This document shows positions 7,660 through 15,293 of a stretch of 38,382 bases of DNA, one piece after another. Position 1 is the stretch's first letter; every line of letters begins with the position of its first letter. The notes beneath the pieces are model-generated. The model was not told the DNA's origin and did no database searches. It saw nothing but the letters and a program-made list of their open reading frames with translations. Source of the DNA: a virus; the IMG/VR virus record IMGVR_UViG_3300042260_000169, positions 1-38,382 of that record. One strand, given 5' to 3'. Position numbers and translations under genes: made by a program.

Positions 7660-8853
7660 ATGGCTACTATTGACACTAGCATTTACGGCAACATCAAACC
7701 CGTACAAATTGAAGATCCATTAAATCGTTTTGCGCGTCAGCAAGAAGCAAGCGTAAATATGTTGAAGATGCAAGAAATGCAACAAGCGGTGCAAGATAGA
7801 AATATGCTGCGCCAAATTGACCCTAGCGACCCTGAATATCTCAACAAAGTCAGCCGTGTTAACCCTAAATTAGGCGCGGAGCTAGGAAAAAGCCGCTTAG
7901 AGTCAGATGAGAAACGCTTGAAATTAGCTGGCGACTCAACCAAAATGTATATGGATGTGTTACCAACCATATCTAACCCACAACAAATGGCCGAGCTAAC
8001 AGTGGCGCAATACAACGATCCTAACTTAGGCCCTGTGCTTAAACGTATCCGTCCACTAGAGCAAGCGTTGTCCACCATTCCTACAGACCCGCAAGGGTTT
8101 GAGATGTACAAACAAAAAGTTGCTATGGGGATGAAAGATTTTTACGAAAAAGCGCAAGCTGCCGATTTGCAAAAACGTGGCCAAGATTTAACATACCGTG
8201 CAGCAACGCAACCTGTATTTAGTGAAGCATCAGGTGGTTTCTATACCCGTCCTACCGCTGGTAAAGAGTCAACTTTTATTCCTGCAGGTGGAACAGAGAT
8301 GACAACAAAAGGTAAAGCTGTTGGCCAAGCTAAAGAAAACGTTACTACTTTGGCCTCAGAAATGGCAAAAGGCTATAAAGATTTGTTGGATAAAAAAGGT
8401 ATTAAATCTACCGAAGCAGGCGCTGCAAGTAATTTAAGCGCAAGTTCTCAATCTAGCATGGCTGGTCAAATTCTTGGCGGCGTGTTTGGCACTGAAGAAC
8501 AAGACATCCGCGACTTTATTAAATCGCAACGTCCATTGTTAGTTCAGTCAATCGTTAAAGCAACAGGTATGTCTGCACAACAGATTAACTCTAACGCTGA
8601 ATTGAAAAACATTTTAGATGCTGCTACTGATCCGTCTAGGGGTTATGAAAGCAACATCCGCGCGTTGAACGGGCTAAACAATATGTTTGGTACAGGTAAG
8701 CCAATATTGCCTGGTGCAACAGGCGCCGCACCTGCACCTGCGTCAAACATCAATGTGCCAGGTGTAGGGACACAATTAAATGTACCTGGCAGCGGCGCAA
8801 ATCCTGCTGCTAGACCATCCCTCGACTCAATTTTTGGATCAGGTAAAAAATGA
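7660..8853 (+). CDS. Ejection-type internal virion protein, second of three
   Basis: This 397-residue protein is mostly alpha-helical and charged (ARQQEASVNMLKMQEMQQAV), with a Pro/Ala/Gly-rich C-terminal linker. The protein seems extended and coiled-coil-prone, as expected for proteins stored with DNA in the head. It is the likely counterpart of P22 gp20 (471 residues). The stop overlaps the next start (ATGA). No enzymatic motif is visible. Confidence 0.7.
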   Translation: MATIDTSIYGNIKPVQIEDPLNRFARQQEASVNMLKMQEMQQAVQDRNMLRQIDPSDPEYLNKVSRVNPKLGAELGKSRLESDEKRLKLAGDSTKMYMDVLPTISNPQQMAELTVAQYNDPNLGPVLKRIRPLEQALSTIPTDPQGFEMYKQKVAMGMKDFYEKAQAADLQKRGQDLTYRAATQPVFSEASGGFYTRPTAGKESTFIPAGGTEMTTKGKAVGQAKENVTTLASEMAKGYKDLLDKKGIKSTEAGAASNLSASSQSSMAGQILGGVFGTEEQDIRDFIKSQRPLLVQSIVKATGMSAQQINSNAELKNILDAATDPSRGYESNIRALNGLNNMFGTGKPILPGATGAAPAPASNINVPGVGTQLNVPGSGANPAARPSLDSIFGSGKK

Positions 8854-10811
8854 CAACTATTCAGGAGCAAATCGCGCAAGCTAAGGCCGCAGGATATGAC
8901 GACGCCGCTATTACCAAGCATTTAAGCGGTTTGCCTGAATACAGTGGTAAAGTTAAAACAGCCCTAGACGCTGGGTATCAGCCTAGCGACATTCTTGGCT
9001 ACCTAGCTCCCGTAACAGTTACAGCTAAACGTGAAAACATACAAGCTGAACCACCAAAACCATCTTTAGGTAAAAAGCGCAGTTGGCTAGACGTGCCTGT
9101 TGAAGCTGTTACAAACGTAGTCCCTAGCGCGGTTAACCTAGCTAGTGGTATTTACGAGGCGGTAACAAGCCCTATACAAACCGCCAAGGGAATCATAGAC
9201 GTAGGCGCAGGCGCGTTGCAAAACGTATTGCCTCAAGGCGTTGTTGATTTTGTTAATAAATTTGATAGCAACCCAGAAGCTAGAAATAGAGCTATTGCAG
9301 CCGCAGACGCCGTAGGTGGTTTTTATAAAGATCGTTACGGCAGCGAAGAAGCGTTTAAGAAAACAATGGCTACAGACCCTGTAGGGTTTGCGGCTGATTT
9401 ATCTACGCTCTTGTCTGGCGGTGCTACGGCGACTGCGCGTGTAGCGCCCACTGTATCGACTGCATTAGCTACAGGTGCTAGAGTAACCAATCCCATGAAC
9501 GCAATCGTTCCTGTTGTTACAGCTCCTGTAAAAGCGGGTGTTAGAGGTGTGGATTACGCTCGTAAAGTTTTTAATCCTAAAGCAAACGCTTTACTTCAAA
9601 ACATTGAAGATAAAGGCCCAGACATTGTTAATGCGTTAAAAACACAGCAAGAGTTTGTAACAGGAGCTAAACCTACTGCCGGTGAACTCGCCGCAACTAC
9701 AGGTAGCACCTTGTACCCTGCGTTAGAAAAAGACGTTATGTCAAGAATATCGTCTAAAGCGTTGGCAAGAGAAAACGTATCTAAAGAAGCTATCAAGCAA
9801 CAAATAAAAACTTTTGCTAAAGGCCCTGACGAGTTAGATCAACTTGCTGTGGCTCGTGCAAACGCAACTGACCCGCTATACACCGCTGTTAAAGAAGCTG
9901 GCGATGTTGTTGACCCACGTAGCATGGCAACAATCGCTAATTACATAGGCGATACCATCACTAAAAACCCTGGTAACACCGAATTAGTCACTGAGTTTTC
10001 AAAGATTGGCAACTTGTTAGAGGGTGCAGGCGGTAGATACCGTACAGACGCAGGTCAAGTGGCATCTATTTTAGACGGGTTAAAAGCAACGATTGCCAAG
10101 CAAGACAACAAGTTTATCAAAGGTCAATTAGTAGACGTTAAAAATAGGTTGGTAGATGCCATACCAGGCTACGCTGCTGCCGATGCTAAATTTGCAGAAT
10201 TAAGTAAGCCTATTAACAAGATGCAAGTAGCGCAATATTTAGAAGGTAAGTTAATACCTGCGCTTGAAGGTAAAGCTAACTTAAAAGCTGAAGCGTTTAC
10301 TGCTGCGCTAAAAGACGCGCCTAGCACAATTAAAAAGTCGACTGGCATTCCTCGGTATAAAACAATGGCAGAGTTGTTTACTCCTGACGAATTACAAGCG
10401 ATTGAAGGCATCACTAAAGAACTACAGCGTAAGTCTAAGTTTGAAGAAGCTGCGGCTGCTGGCGCTAAAGAAGGTGTATCTTTGCCTGCCGCTAAGGTAG
10501 ATAAAGTAAATATGCTTAACCGTGTATGGTCTGTCGCTAACTTAGTTATGGCTAAGTTACAAGGCAAGGTTACAGAAAAAATAGCCGTCGAGTTAGCCGT
10601 TGAAATGCTTGACCCAGCAATGGCCGCTAAGTCTATAGAAAAAGCTTTAGCGCATCAAGCTAGAATGGAAAAGTTAGGTTACTTCCCTAAGAAAGCTGGC
10701 GCGCTTGCTGAAGATGTATTTTCTAGTCAACCTGCAGTGGCAGCAGGGCAGCTAACAAATGCGCTATCACAGCAACAACAAAATCAACCTAAAAATGCAC
10801 TTGCGAGATAG
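8850..10811 (+). CDS. Ejection-type internal virion protein, third of three
   Basis: This 653-residue protein is close to P22 gp16 (609 residues), its counterpart by position. A short repeat-like helical N-terminus (IAQAKAAGYDDAAITKHLSG) precedes an alanine-rich, helical body. There are several amphipathic Gly/Ala/Val-rich segments (for example near 85-130) that could insert in membranes. I see no transglycosylase motif. It probably helps form the conduit for DNA through the envelope. Confidence 0.7.
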   Translation: MTTIQEQIAQAKAAGYDDAAITKHLSGLPEYSGKVKTALDAGYQPSDILGYLAPVTVTAKRENIQAEPPKPSLGKKRSWLDVPVEAVTNVVPSAVNLASGIYEAVTSPIQTAKGIIDVGAGALQNVLPQGVVDFVNKFDSNPEARNRAIAAADAVGGFYKDRYGSEEAFKKTMATDPVGFAADLSTLLSGGATATARVAPTVSTALATGARVTNPMNAIVPVVTAPVKAGVRGVDYARKVFNPKANALLQNIEDKGPDIVNALKTQQEFVTGAKPTAGELAATTGSTLYPALEKDVMSRISSKALARENVSKEAIKQQIKTFAKGPDELDQLAVARANATDPLYTAVKEAGDVVDPRSMATIANYIGDTITKNPGNTELVTEFSKIGNLLEGAGGRYRTDAGQVASILDGLKATIAKQDNKFIKGQLVDVKNRLVDAIPGYAAADAKFAELSKPINKMQVAQYLEGKLIPALEGKANLKAEAFTAALKDAPSTIKKSTGIPRYKTMAELFTPDELQAIEGITKELQRKSKFEEAAAAGAKEGVSLPAAKVDKVNMLNRVWSVANLVMAKLQGKVTEKIAVELAVEMLDPAMAAKSIEKALAHQARMEKLGYFPKKAGALAEDVFSSQPAVAAGQLTNALSQQQQNQPKNALAR

Positions 10812-10813
10812 CT

Positions 10814-11077
10814 ATGGATCAGAACTTTATAAACTGGGTGTTCGCCGGTGCTGGCGCAGCTTTTGGTTGGGTGCTTAAAGTGATTTGGGACGCAATACAA
10901 GAGCTGAAGAAGGATATGCGCCAGATTGAGCGTGATTTGCCAGAGGTCTATGTGCGCCGTGATGACTTCAAAGACGCCATCAAAGAAATTAAAGAGGACA
11001 TGAAGGCAGGTTTTTCTAGCGTTGATAAAACATTAGGCCTTATCTTTAAAAAGCTAGACGACAAGGAAAATAAGTGA
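10814..11077 (+). CDS. Membrane-anchored coiled-coil protein, holin-associated
   Basis: This 87-residue protein has one hydrophobic segment (residues 5-25, NWVFAGAGAAFGWVLKVIW) followed by a long charged helix rich in Lys/Asp/Glu (30-85). This topology, one transmembrane helix with a cytoplasmic coil, is common for haemolysin XhlA-like or accessory lysis proteins. It opens the lysis cassette and its stop overlaps the GTG of the next gene. It could be a holin partner or antiholin. Confidence 0.65.
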   Translation: MDQNFINWVFAGAGAAFGWVLKVIWDAIQELKKDMRQIERDLPEVYVRRDDFKDAIKEIKEDMKAGFSSVDKTLGLIFKKLDDKENK

Positions 11078-11316
11078 TTCAAAAGCTAATCGCTTGGGCC
11101 AACGCCATACCTGCTGACAAGGTGTATCACTTCGCAGGCGGCGTTATCTTGTTTGCGATTGGACAACTGTTTGGTTATGGTCTAGCCCTAGCCATCATCG
11201 TAGCGGTTGTGAAAGAGATTTACGACTATTACCACCCTAACCATACGCCAGACGTTAAAGACGCCTTGGCAACGATTCTAGGCGGTTTGCTAGGTTACGG
11301 AATATGGAGCATCTAA
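11074..11316 (+). CDS. Small two-helix membrane protein, lysis cassette
   Basis: This 80-residue protein starts with GTG, overlapping the previous stop (GTGA). It has an N-terminal amphipathic part, hydrophobic segments at about 20-45 (FAGGVILFAIGQLFGYGLAL) and 65-80 (ATILGGLLGYGIW), and a polar DYYHPNHTPDVKD loop between them. The Tyr/His/Asp loop is conserved in small phage membrane proteins that I have seen near endolysins but cannot name. It is a holin candidate alongside the next gene. Confidence 0.6.
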   Translation: MIQKLIAWANAIPADKVYHFAGGVILFAIGQLFGYGLALAIIVAVVKEIYDYYHPNHTPDVKDALATILGGLLGYGIWSI

Positions 11317-11507
11317 TGATTCAAGCACTCAAATCTAAAACCATTCTGTTTGCTTTATCTTTGGCCATCCTCGGTGTGCTTGAGATGAACATCAAAGTGT
11401 TTGCACAATACATGACGCCAGAGCTATTTGGCTGGTTCAGCATCCTTATCAGCGTAATCGTAGCTGTATTGCGCGTTGTGACCACGGTGCCACTTAACCA
11501 AAAATGA
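11316..11507 (+). CDS. Putative holin, two transmembrane helices
   Basis: This protein has 63 residues from the ATG at 11316, which overlaps the previous stop (TAATG). A longer start at 11304 would add four residues. Helix one spans about 8-27 (KTILFALSLAILGVLEMNI), helix two about 37-56 (LFGWFSILISVIVAVLRVV), and the end is polar. Small size, two transmembrane segments and its place just before spanin and endolysin fit a class II holin. The stop overlaps the Rz start (ATGA). Confidence 0.65.
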   Translation: MIQALKSKTILFALSLAILGVLEMNIKVFAQYMTPELFGWFSILISVIVAVLRVVTTVPLNQK

Positions 11508-11914
11508 TCCCCGCACGTCTAGTCGCCTACGCAGCCATCATTGGCGCTGTATTTTGCAGTGGGCTGTTTGCAGGATATAAGTTTGAAAACGGGCGCTTCA
11601 CAGCCTTTAAAGAGCAATTAGCTGTTGAAGCAGCTAAACAAGAAGCCAAGACCGAATCGGTTGTCAAACAAAACGAACTCATCACCAAAGGAATACGAAA
11701 TGAATATGAAGCTCGTATCGCTGCTTTGCGTCAGTTTTATGGCAGTGGGGTGCGCCTCAACGCCAGTGGCGGTCAAGTGCCCGCCCATGCCCTCACCGCC
11801 CCAAGAGTTGATGGCTTCGCCGCCGACGCAATACTTGCTGGACAATGCGCTGAAACCACGCAACAACTAGTCAGCTTGCAAGACTGGATTAAACAACAAG
11901 GGAATGTGCAGTGA
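11504..11914 (+). CDS. Rz: i-spanin (Rz-like)
   Basis: This 136-residue protein has an N-terminal signal anchor (residues 5-24, RLVAYAAIIGAVFCSGLFAG) and then a periplasmic helical coil rich in Glu/Lys/Gln, the standard architecture of an inner-membrane spanin subunit. A lipoprotein gene is nested in the +1 frame, as in the lambda Rz/Rz1 pair. Together they fuse inner and outer membranes in the last step of lysis, so the host must be Gram-negative. The gene overlaps its neighbours at both ends. Confidence 0.85.
   Translation: MIPARLVAYAAIIGAVFCSGLFAGYKFENGRFTAFKEQLAVEAAKQEAKTESVVKQNELITKGIRNEYEARIAALRQFYGSGVRLNASGGQVPAHALTAPRVDGFAADAILAGQCAETTQQLVSLQDWIKQQGNVQ
11700..11870 (+). CDS. Rz1: o-spanin lipoprotein (Rz1-like), nested inside Rz
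   Basis: This 56-residue protein lies in another frame, wholly within the Rz gene. The chosen ATG at 11700 follows AAAGGA at 8-base spacing; an open frame extends further upstream to 11625 but would put a charged stretch before the signal. The signal peptide MNMKLVSLLCVSFMAVGC ends in a lipobox (AVGC), so Cys18 should be lipidated. The mature part is proline-rich (CPPMPSPPQELMASPP), as in known Rz1 proteins. It sits in the inner leaflet of the outer membrane and binds Rz. Confidence 0.85.
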   Translation: MNMKLVSLLCVSFMAVGCASTPVAVKCPPMPSPPQELMASPPTQYLLDNALKPRNN

Positions 11915-12444
11915 TACAGAACTTAGATAGAGCCATGCAGCACGTCTTGAAAGAAGAAGGCGGCTTTGTTAATCACCCACAAGACCCAGGCGGTATGACA
12001 AATTTAGGCGTAACAGCTAGGGTTTGGGAAGAATGGGTGGGGCATCCTGTAGACGAAAAGCAAATGAGAGCCCTCGTCGCAGCCGACGTGATACCACTAT
12101 ATCAGAGGAAATACTGGAATGCTACCCGCTGCTCTGACTTACCTTCTGGCCTTGATCTATGTGTGTTTGATACTGCTGTTAACTCTGGCCCCGGCAGAGC
12201 CGTTAAGTTGCTCCAAGGATGTCTTGGCGTTGCTGCTGACGGTGCTATTGGCAACAACACTCTTGCTGCTATAGCTCAGTTTAAGAACCAAGCCTTAATT
12301 GACTTGATCCATGGGTACTGTGACGTAAGGCTCGCCTTTTTGATGGGGCTACCAACGTTCTCTACGTTTGGTAAGGGTTGGACTGCTAGGGTCGAACGCT
12401 TGCGTTCTGAGGCAGTTGTTCTAAGTGGGCAATCTCTGCCCTGA
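11911..12444 (+). CDS. Endolysin, GH108-family muramidase
   Basis: This 177-residue protein starts with GTG, overlapping the Rz stop (GTGA). The N-terminal domain has the GH108 signature EEGGFVNHPQDPGGMTNLGVT around residues 15-35; Glu16 is the expected catalytic acid. CVFDTAVNSGPGRAVKLLQ and GVAADGAIGNNTL (about 85-120) match the C-terminal peptidoglycan-binding part. It should cut the glycan strand of host peptidoglycan. No signal peptide or signal-arrest-release helix is visible, so it depends on a holin. It converges with the minus-strand operon at its 3' end. Confidence 0.9.
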   Translation: MIQNLDRAMQHVLKEEGGFVNHPQDPGGMTNLGVTARVWEEWVGHPVDEKQMRALVAADVIPLYQRKYWNATRCSDLPSGLDLCVFDTAVNSGPGRAVKLLQGCLGVAADGAIGNNTLAAIAQFKNQALIDLIHGYCDVRLAFLMGLPTFSTFGKGWTARVERLRSEAVVLSGQSLP

Positions 12445-12533
12445 TTACACTCGTGGTTGCAACAAATCTTTGACGCCAACGTCTGGCGTTCTGCAACCCA
12501 CCGATCAGTCCAAGCTTTTATCTTATCTTTCAT
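12276..12533 (-). CDS. Small cysteine-motif protein, antisense overlap with endolysin
   Basis: This open frame encodes 85 residues; its ATG overlaps the stop of the preceding small gene (ATGA). Residues about 23-37 carry CCNHECNQGRDCPLR, a short Cys motif (CNxxCNQGRxCP) that I recognise from small proteins of betaproteobacterial phages and prophages. The last 55 or so codons run antisense through the endolysin gene, so this end may be a chance extension. Function is unknown; the Cys spacing could bind a metal. Confidence 0.55.
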   Translation of the reverse strand: MKDKIKAWTDRWVAERQTLASKICCNHECNQGRDCPLRTTASERKRSTLAVQPLPNVENVGSPIKKASLTSQYPWIKSIKAWFLN

Positions 12534-12694
12534 TTGAACTCCATTTTGCAGGTGTATTGAGATTTAACAATCTCTAAAACGGCGTTCATGCTGAGTTGAG
12601 CATGACGCCCATGCTTATGACCCATACCGTAAGCAAACACAACGCTGACGATGAAGGCCACTGCGTACAGGGTAATGATGGCTGTCTTGCTCAT
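12530..12694 (-). CDS. 54-residue single-pass membrane protein
   Basis: The reading frame starts at 12694 (ATGA overlap with the preceding stop) and ends at 12530 (ATGA overlap with the following start). Residues 4-23 (TAIITLYAVAFIVSVVFAYG) form one transmembrane helix, followed by a His/Gly-rich stretch (GMGHKHGRHAQ) and a helical tail. Coupling on both sides supports a real gene. Function is unknown. Confidence 0.7.
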   Translation of the reverse strand: MSKTAIITLYAVAFIVSVVFAYGMGHKHGRHAQLSMNAVLEIVKSQYTCKMEFK

Positions 12695-12912
12695 TTTCTG
12701 CGCAGCACCCTAGTTTTAGGTTCATTCAAGATGAGCAAAGGCACGTCTAGGCGTTTGACGTAATTGTCTGGGTGACAGACCCACTTAGACCCCATGCGTT
12801 CAATCATCTCCTTAGAGTCTGCCAAGATCACGTCTGGCATAAAGTCCATAATGGCGCCGTAACGCCCTGCTTTAATCATTTGTTTCACGAGTTCTCTGTC
12901 GCTGTTCTTCAC
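12691..12912 (-). CDS. Small hypothetical protein
   Basis: This 73-residue protein begins with GTG at 12912, preceded by AGGAGA at good spacing. The sequence is mixed helical with a basic C-terminus (PKTRVLRRK). MKAGRYGAIMDFMPDVILAD-like features do not match a family I know. It is part of the overlapping minus-strand operon. Confidence 0.65.
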   Translation of the reverse strand: MKNSDRELVKQMIKAGRYGAIMDFMPDVILADSKEMIERMGSKWVCHPDNYVKRLDVPLLILNEPKTRVLRRK

Positions 12913-12935
12913 GTTCTCTCCTTAGTTCATTGCAC

Positions 12936-13169
12936 TTAAAACAAATCCACTTGTATGTGAGGCCATCCGGGCTTGTAATCTGTCGCCCCGTCTGGTTGTA
13001 CTTCTGTAGCTGGCAGTTGCTGCAAATTCTGTTCATGCGTTTCTTTCAATAAAGTTCTGTATGCGTCAATCGCTACTCGTAAATCGTTGCGTAAATACAA
13101 CACTTCTTGAGTGCTTTCCTGAGCAAACTTTACCAAATTTGCATGGCTCCAAGTACTAAAATCGGTCAT
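12936..13169 (-). CDS. Small hypothetical protein, helical
   Basis: This 77-residue protein has a helical N-terminal 50 residues (LVKFAQESTQEVLYLRNDLRVAIDAYRTLL) and a polar, proline-containing tail ending GWPHIQVDLF. The start overlaps the preceding stop (ATGA). No recognised family. Confidence 0.65.
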   Translation of the reverse strand: MTDFSTWSHANLVKFAQESTQEVLYLRNDLRVAIDAYRTLLKETHEQNLQQLPATEVQPDGATDYKPGWPHIQVDLF

Positions 13170-13375
13170 GGTTGTGTTGCATCTTTCATAATTTCTAGGC
13201 GTTCACGGGATGCTCGCACCATCGTATAGCGTTGGTGCAGGCGTTGTAGGACAGATGCACGGCGCTCGCCAGTGCGTTCATCGGTGAGCATGGCCAATAT
13301 CTCATCCTCTGTCATGGTGGTTAACTGGTCATTTAGAGCGCGCCAACTTAATCTTTTCACGGATAATCCTTTCAT
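13166..13375 (-). CDS. Small basic helical protein
   Basis: This protein has 69 residues from the ATG at 13375, or 63 from an in-frame GTG at 13357 that has a better Shine-Dalgarno (AAAGGA, then six bases). The shorter form would reduce the overlap with the preceding gene. The sequence is charged and helical (DEILAMLTDERTGERRASVLQRLHQRY), possibly nucleic-acid-binding. Function unknown. Confidence 0.6.
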   Translation of the reverse strand: MKGLSVKRLSWRALNDQLTTMTEDEILAMLTDERTGERRASVLQRLHQRYTMVRASRERLEIMKDATQP

Positions 13376-13502
13376 TCAGTTGCGTCACTTTGTTGATGGC
13401 GCGTTGATGGGCGCGTACCGCTGCAGTAGCAAAGCGGGCGCGGATGGTCACTTCAGCCTTTGCGGCTTTTAGCTGGGTTCTTAGGCTCAGTAGTTTGCTC
13501 AT
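13329..13502 (-). CDS. 57-residue basic helical protein
   Basis: The frame opens at ATG 13502 after AAAGGAAG and ends at 13329. It is highly basic and alanine-rich (LRTQLKAAKAEVTIRARFAT) and should form one or two long helices. It overlaps the genes on both sides by about 50 bases, so the operon uses three frames in turn. Function unknown. Confidence 0.6.
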   Translation of the reverse strand: MSKLLSLRTQLKAAKAEVTIRARFATAAVRAHQRAINKVTQLNERIIREKIKLARSK

Positions 13503-13629
13503 TTAGCTTCCTTTGTAGTATTTCAATTTCTAGAACCAAATCACGGATCATCAGGGCGATGTTCGTGTCGGGCGCGTATTCGTCAATGTCATCAGCCAAC
13601 TGCTTGGCTTTTTCTATCAAGTTGCTCAT
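13453..13629 (-). CDS. 58-residue small helical protein
   Basis: The frame runs from ATG 13629, preceded by a strong AGGAG, to 13453. It is acidic at the N-terminus (KAKQLADDIDEYAPDTN) and coiled-coil-like in the middle (LVLEIEILQRKLNEQ), with a basic end. It starts one base after the stop of the HTH gene. Function unknown. Confidence 0.65.
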   Translation of the reverse strand: MSNLIEKAKQLADDIDEYAPDTNIALMIRDLVLEIEILQRKLNEQTTEPKNPAKSRKG

Positions 13630-13630
13630 A

Positions 13631-13807
13631 TCAATCTCCTAATAAATCTTCAATGTTTTTGATGCGCTTGGCCAACTCTTTCTTGAACTTCTTGTAAGCG
13701 CGTTGTTCAATCTGGTACACCGCTGTTCTGGTGATGCCTAGCGAATCCGCTACCTCTTGCTGTGTCATGCCATCGTAAGCAGCAGGCTGCGTCTTTTGTT
13801 CCTTCAT
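13631..13807 (-). CDS. Small HTH protein resembling sigma-70 region 4
   Basis: This 58-residue protein has a central sequence, MTQQEVADSLGITRTAVYQI followed by EQRAYKKFKKEL, that matches the helix-turn-helix of sigma-70 region 4, where the recognition helix is followed by QIE and a basic helix with a KK pair. In whole sigma factors this part contacts the -35 element. Here it stands alone. The ATG overlaps the helicase stop (ATGA) and follows GAGGAG. It is likely to bind DNA and regulate transcription, either phage promoters or host RNA polymerase. Homology is suggested by pattern only. Confidence 0.75.
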   Translation of the reverse strand: MKEQKTQPAAYDGMTQQEVADSLGITRTAVYQIEQRAYKKFKKELAKRIKNIEDLLGD

Positions 13808-15138
13808 TTAAGCTCCTCTAGTGCTATGTCGCTAATCGCCCGTTTATCCTTCAGGGCGCCCCAAATACGTTCATCAATGGTCTTGTTGGTCATCAACAGA
13901 TACACCCAAACGTCATGCGTCTGCCCTGATCGGTGCAAGCGCCCAACAGTCTGCTCGTACAGTTCCAAGCTCCAAGGTAATGAAACGAATACCATTTTGC
14001 TACCGCCATGCTGTAAGTTCAAGCCATGCCCTGCGGACTTAGGGTGGATGAGCAGCAACTCAATCTTGCCCTCGTTCCAACGTTCGATGGCCTTGGTGTC
14101 ATTGACTGTCTGAGCGTGTGGGTAACGACGCTTGAGTTCAGCGAGTTCTTCCACGTAGTTATAGACAATGATGGTGTTGGCGTGTTGGTTTTCTTCTAGC
14201 AGTTCGTCTAGCAGGTTGAACTTATGCTCGCTAAACCACACAGGCGTATTGGATACGTTGAACTTGCCAGGCGTGTCCGATGCGGTGGTCACGCTGTTAT
14301 AGACCCAGCCACCTGCCATCTGCTGTAGCTTGGCAGTCACCACACCTGCGTTCACAGCCGTAATCTGCTCAGTACCGAACTCCACCACAAAGTCCTTCTT
14401 CATCTTCTCGTAAGGTGCTCGGTCATCAAAGTCACACTTCATCTCAACCACATGGCATGGTGGCAACTTGTCCTTGTATTCGCCTGCGTCTAACAGGAAT
14501 GTCGCTGGTTTGATTTGTTTCATAACCGCCTCTAGTGATCCTACACGGGGCTCCCATTCGCCAAAGTCCTTATTAACAAGGACGAAGTATTGCTGCATGA
14601 ACGCGCCCTTGGCACGACCTAACAGGCTCTGGTCAACAATCTTGCACTGACCAAACACATCCTCTAAGCCGTTGCTAGTAAACGAGCCCGTCAACCCCCA
14701 ACGCACCTTGATCTTGTCAATCACCTTGGCTAATGCTTTGAAGCGCTGGCCTGATGGGTTCTTGAGGCGTGTCAGTTCGTCAAACACGATGCCATCAAAG
14801 TTCAAGTCTTGCGTGGCTAACCATTGGATGTTGTCGTAGTTGGTCACAACCACAGGCATATCAGACATCAAGGCGTGTAGGCGTTGAGCAGGTGTGCCAA
14901 CCGCTACGGCTAATGGCATCTCAGACGCCCACTTGGGTTGCTCGACAGGCCACACGTCGGTACAGACGCGCTTGGGCGCCAACACAAGCCAACGCTTGAC
15001 GATGCCACAACGCAACATATCAGACATGGCAGCAAGAGTGATGGCCGTCTTGCCTGCGCCCACAGGCGCAAGAATCATGGCGCGGTCATGCTCGTACAAG
15101 AAGTCGGCTGCCTTCTCTTGGTAATCTCTTAGTTTCAA
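13804..15138 (-). CDS. SNF2-family (SF2) helicase / DNA translocase
   Basis: This 444-residue protein shows the SF2 motifs in order: Q-like LRDYQ at 3-7, Walker A APVGAGKT (24-31), motif Ia/Ib VVTNYDNIQWL, Walker B FDELTRLKN, motif III LTGS, then the second RecA-like domain with IHPKSAGHGLNLQ (motif V) and EQTVGRLHRSGQ (motif VI). The compact size and GHGLNLQ/HRSGQ pattern are typical of phage SNF2-like proteins. It probably remodels DNA or displaces proteins during replication or recombination. It sits downstream of a VRR-NUC nuclease, a recurrent pairing in phages. Confidence 0.9.
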   Translation of the reverse strand: MKLRDYQEKAADFLYEHDRAMILAPVGAGKTAITLAAMSDMLRCGIVKRWLVLAPKRVCTDVWPVEQPKWASEMPLAVAVGTPAQRLHALMSDMPVVVTNYDNIQWLATQDLNFDGIVFDELTRLKNPSGQRFKALAKVIDKIKVRWGLTGSFTSNGLEDVFGQCKIVDQSLLGRAKGAFMQQYFVLVNKDFGEWEPRVGSLEAVMKQIKPATFLLDAGEYKDKLPPCHVVEMKCDFDDRAPYEKMKKDFVVEFGTEQITAVNAGVVTAKLQQMAGGWVYNSVTTASDTPGKFNVSNTPVWFSEHKFNLLDELLEENQHANTIIVYNYVEELAELKRRYPHAQTVNDTKAIERWNEGKIELLLIHPKSAGHGLNLQHGGSKMVFVSLPWSLELYEQTVGRLHRSGQTHDVWVYLLMTNKTIDERIWGALKDKRAISDIALEELK

Positions 15139-15293
15139 AATGATGCTTCTCCAACTAAATCTATCGGGTTAGGCTTGGCTTTGCGTGGTAGCACAACCAA
15201 TGACCAATCTTGTTGCATAAAAGCAACAGCTTCAATACGGGTGTAAAACATACGCAGGGCTTTGCCTGTTTCGTCTTTAACGAGGTAGCGCAT
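15135..15293 (-). CDS. 52-residue hypothetical protein
   Basis: The chosen start is the ATG at 15293, giving 52 residues; an in-frame start at 15338 would run deep into the nuclease gene. The N-terminus (MRYLVKDETGKALRMFYTRI) predicts two short strands and then a helix, with a basic proline-containing tail. It overlaps the helicase start by four bases. No known family. Confidence 0.6.
   Translation of the reverse strand: MRYLVKDETGKALRMFYTRIEAVAFMQQDWSLVVLPRKAKPNPIDLVGEASF

Noticed and set aside
13757-14113. Plus-strand ORF opposite the helicase
   Set aside because: Antisense shadow with low-complexity Ser/Leu-rich translation and no ribosome binding site; the minus-strand helicase has all SF2 motifs.
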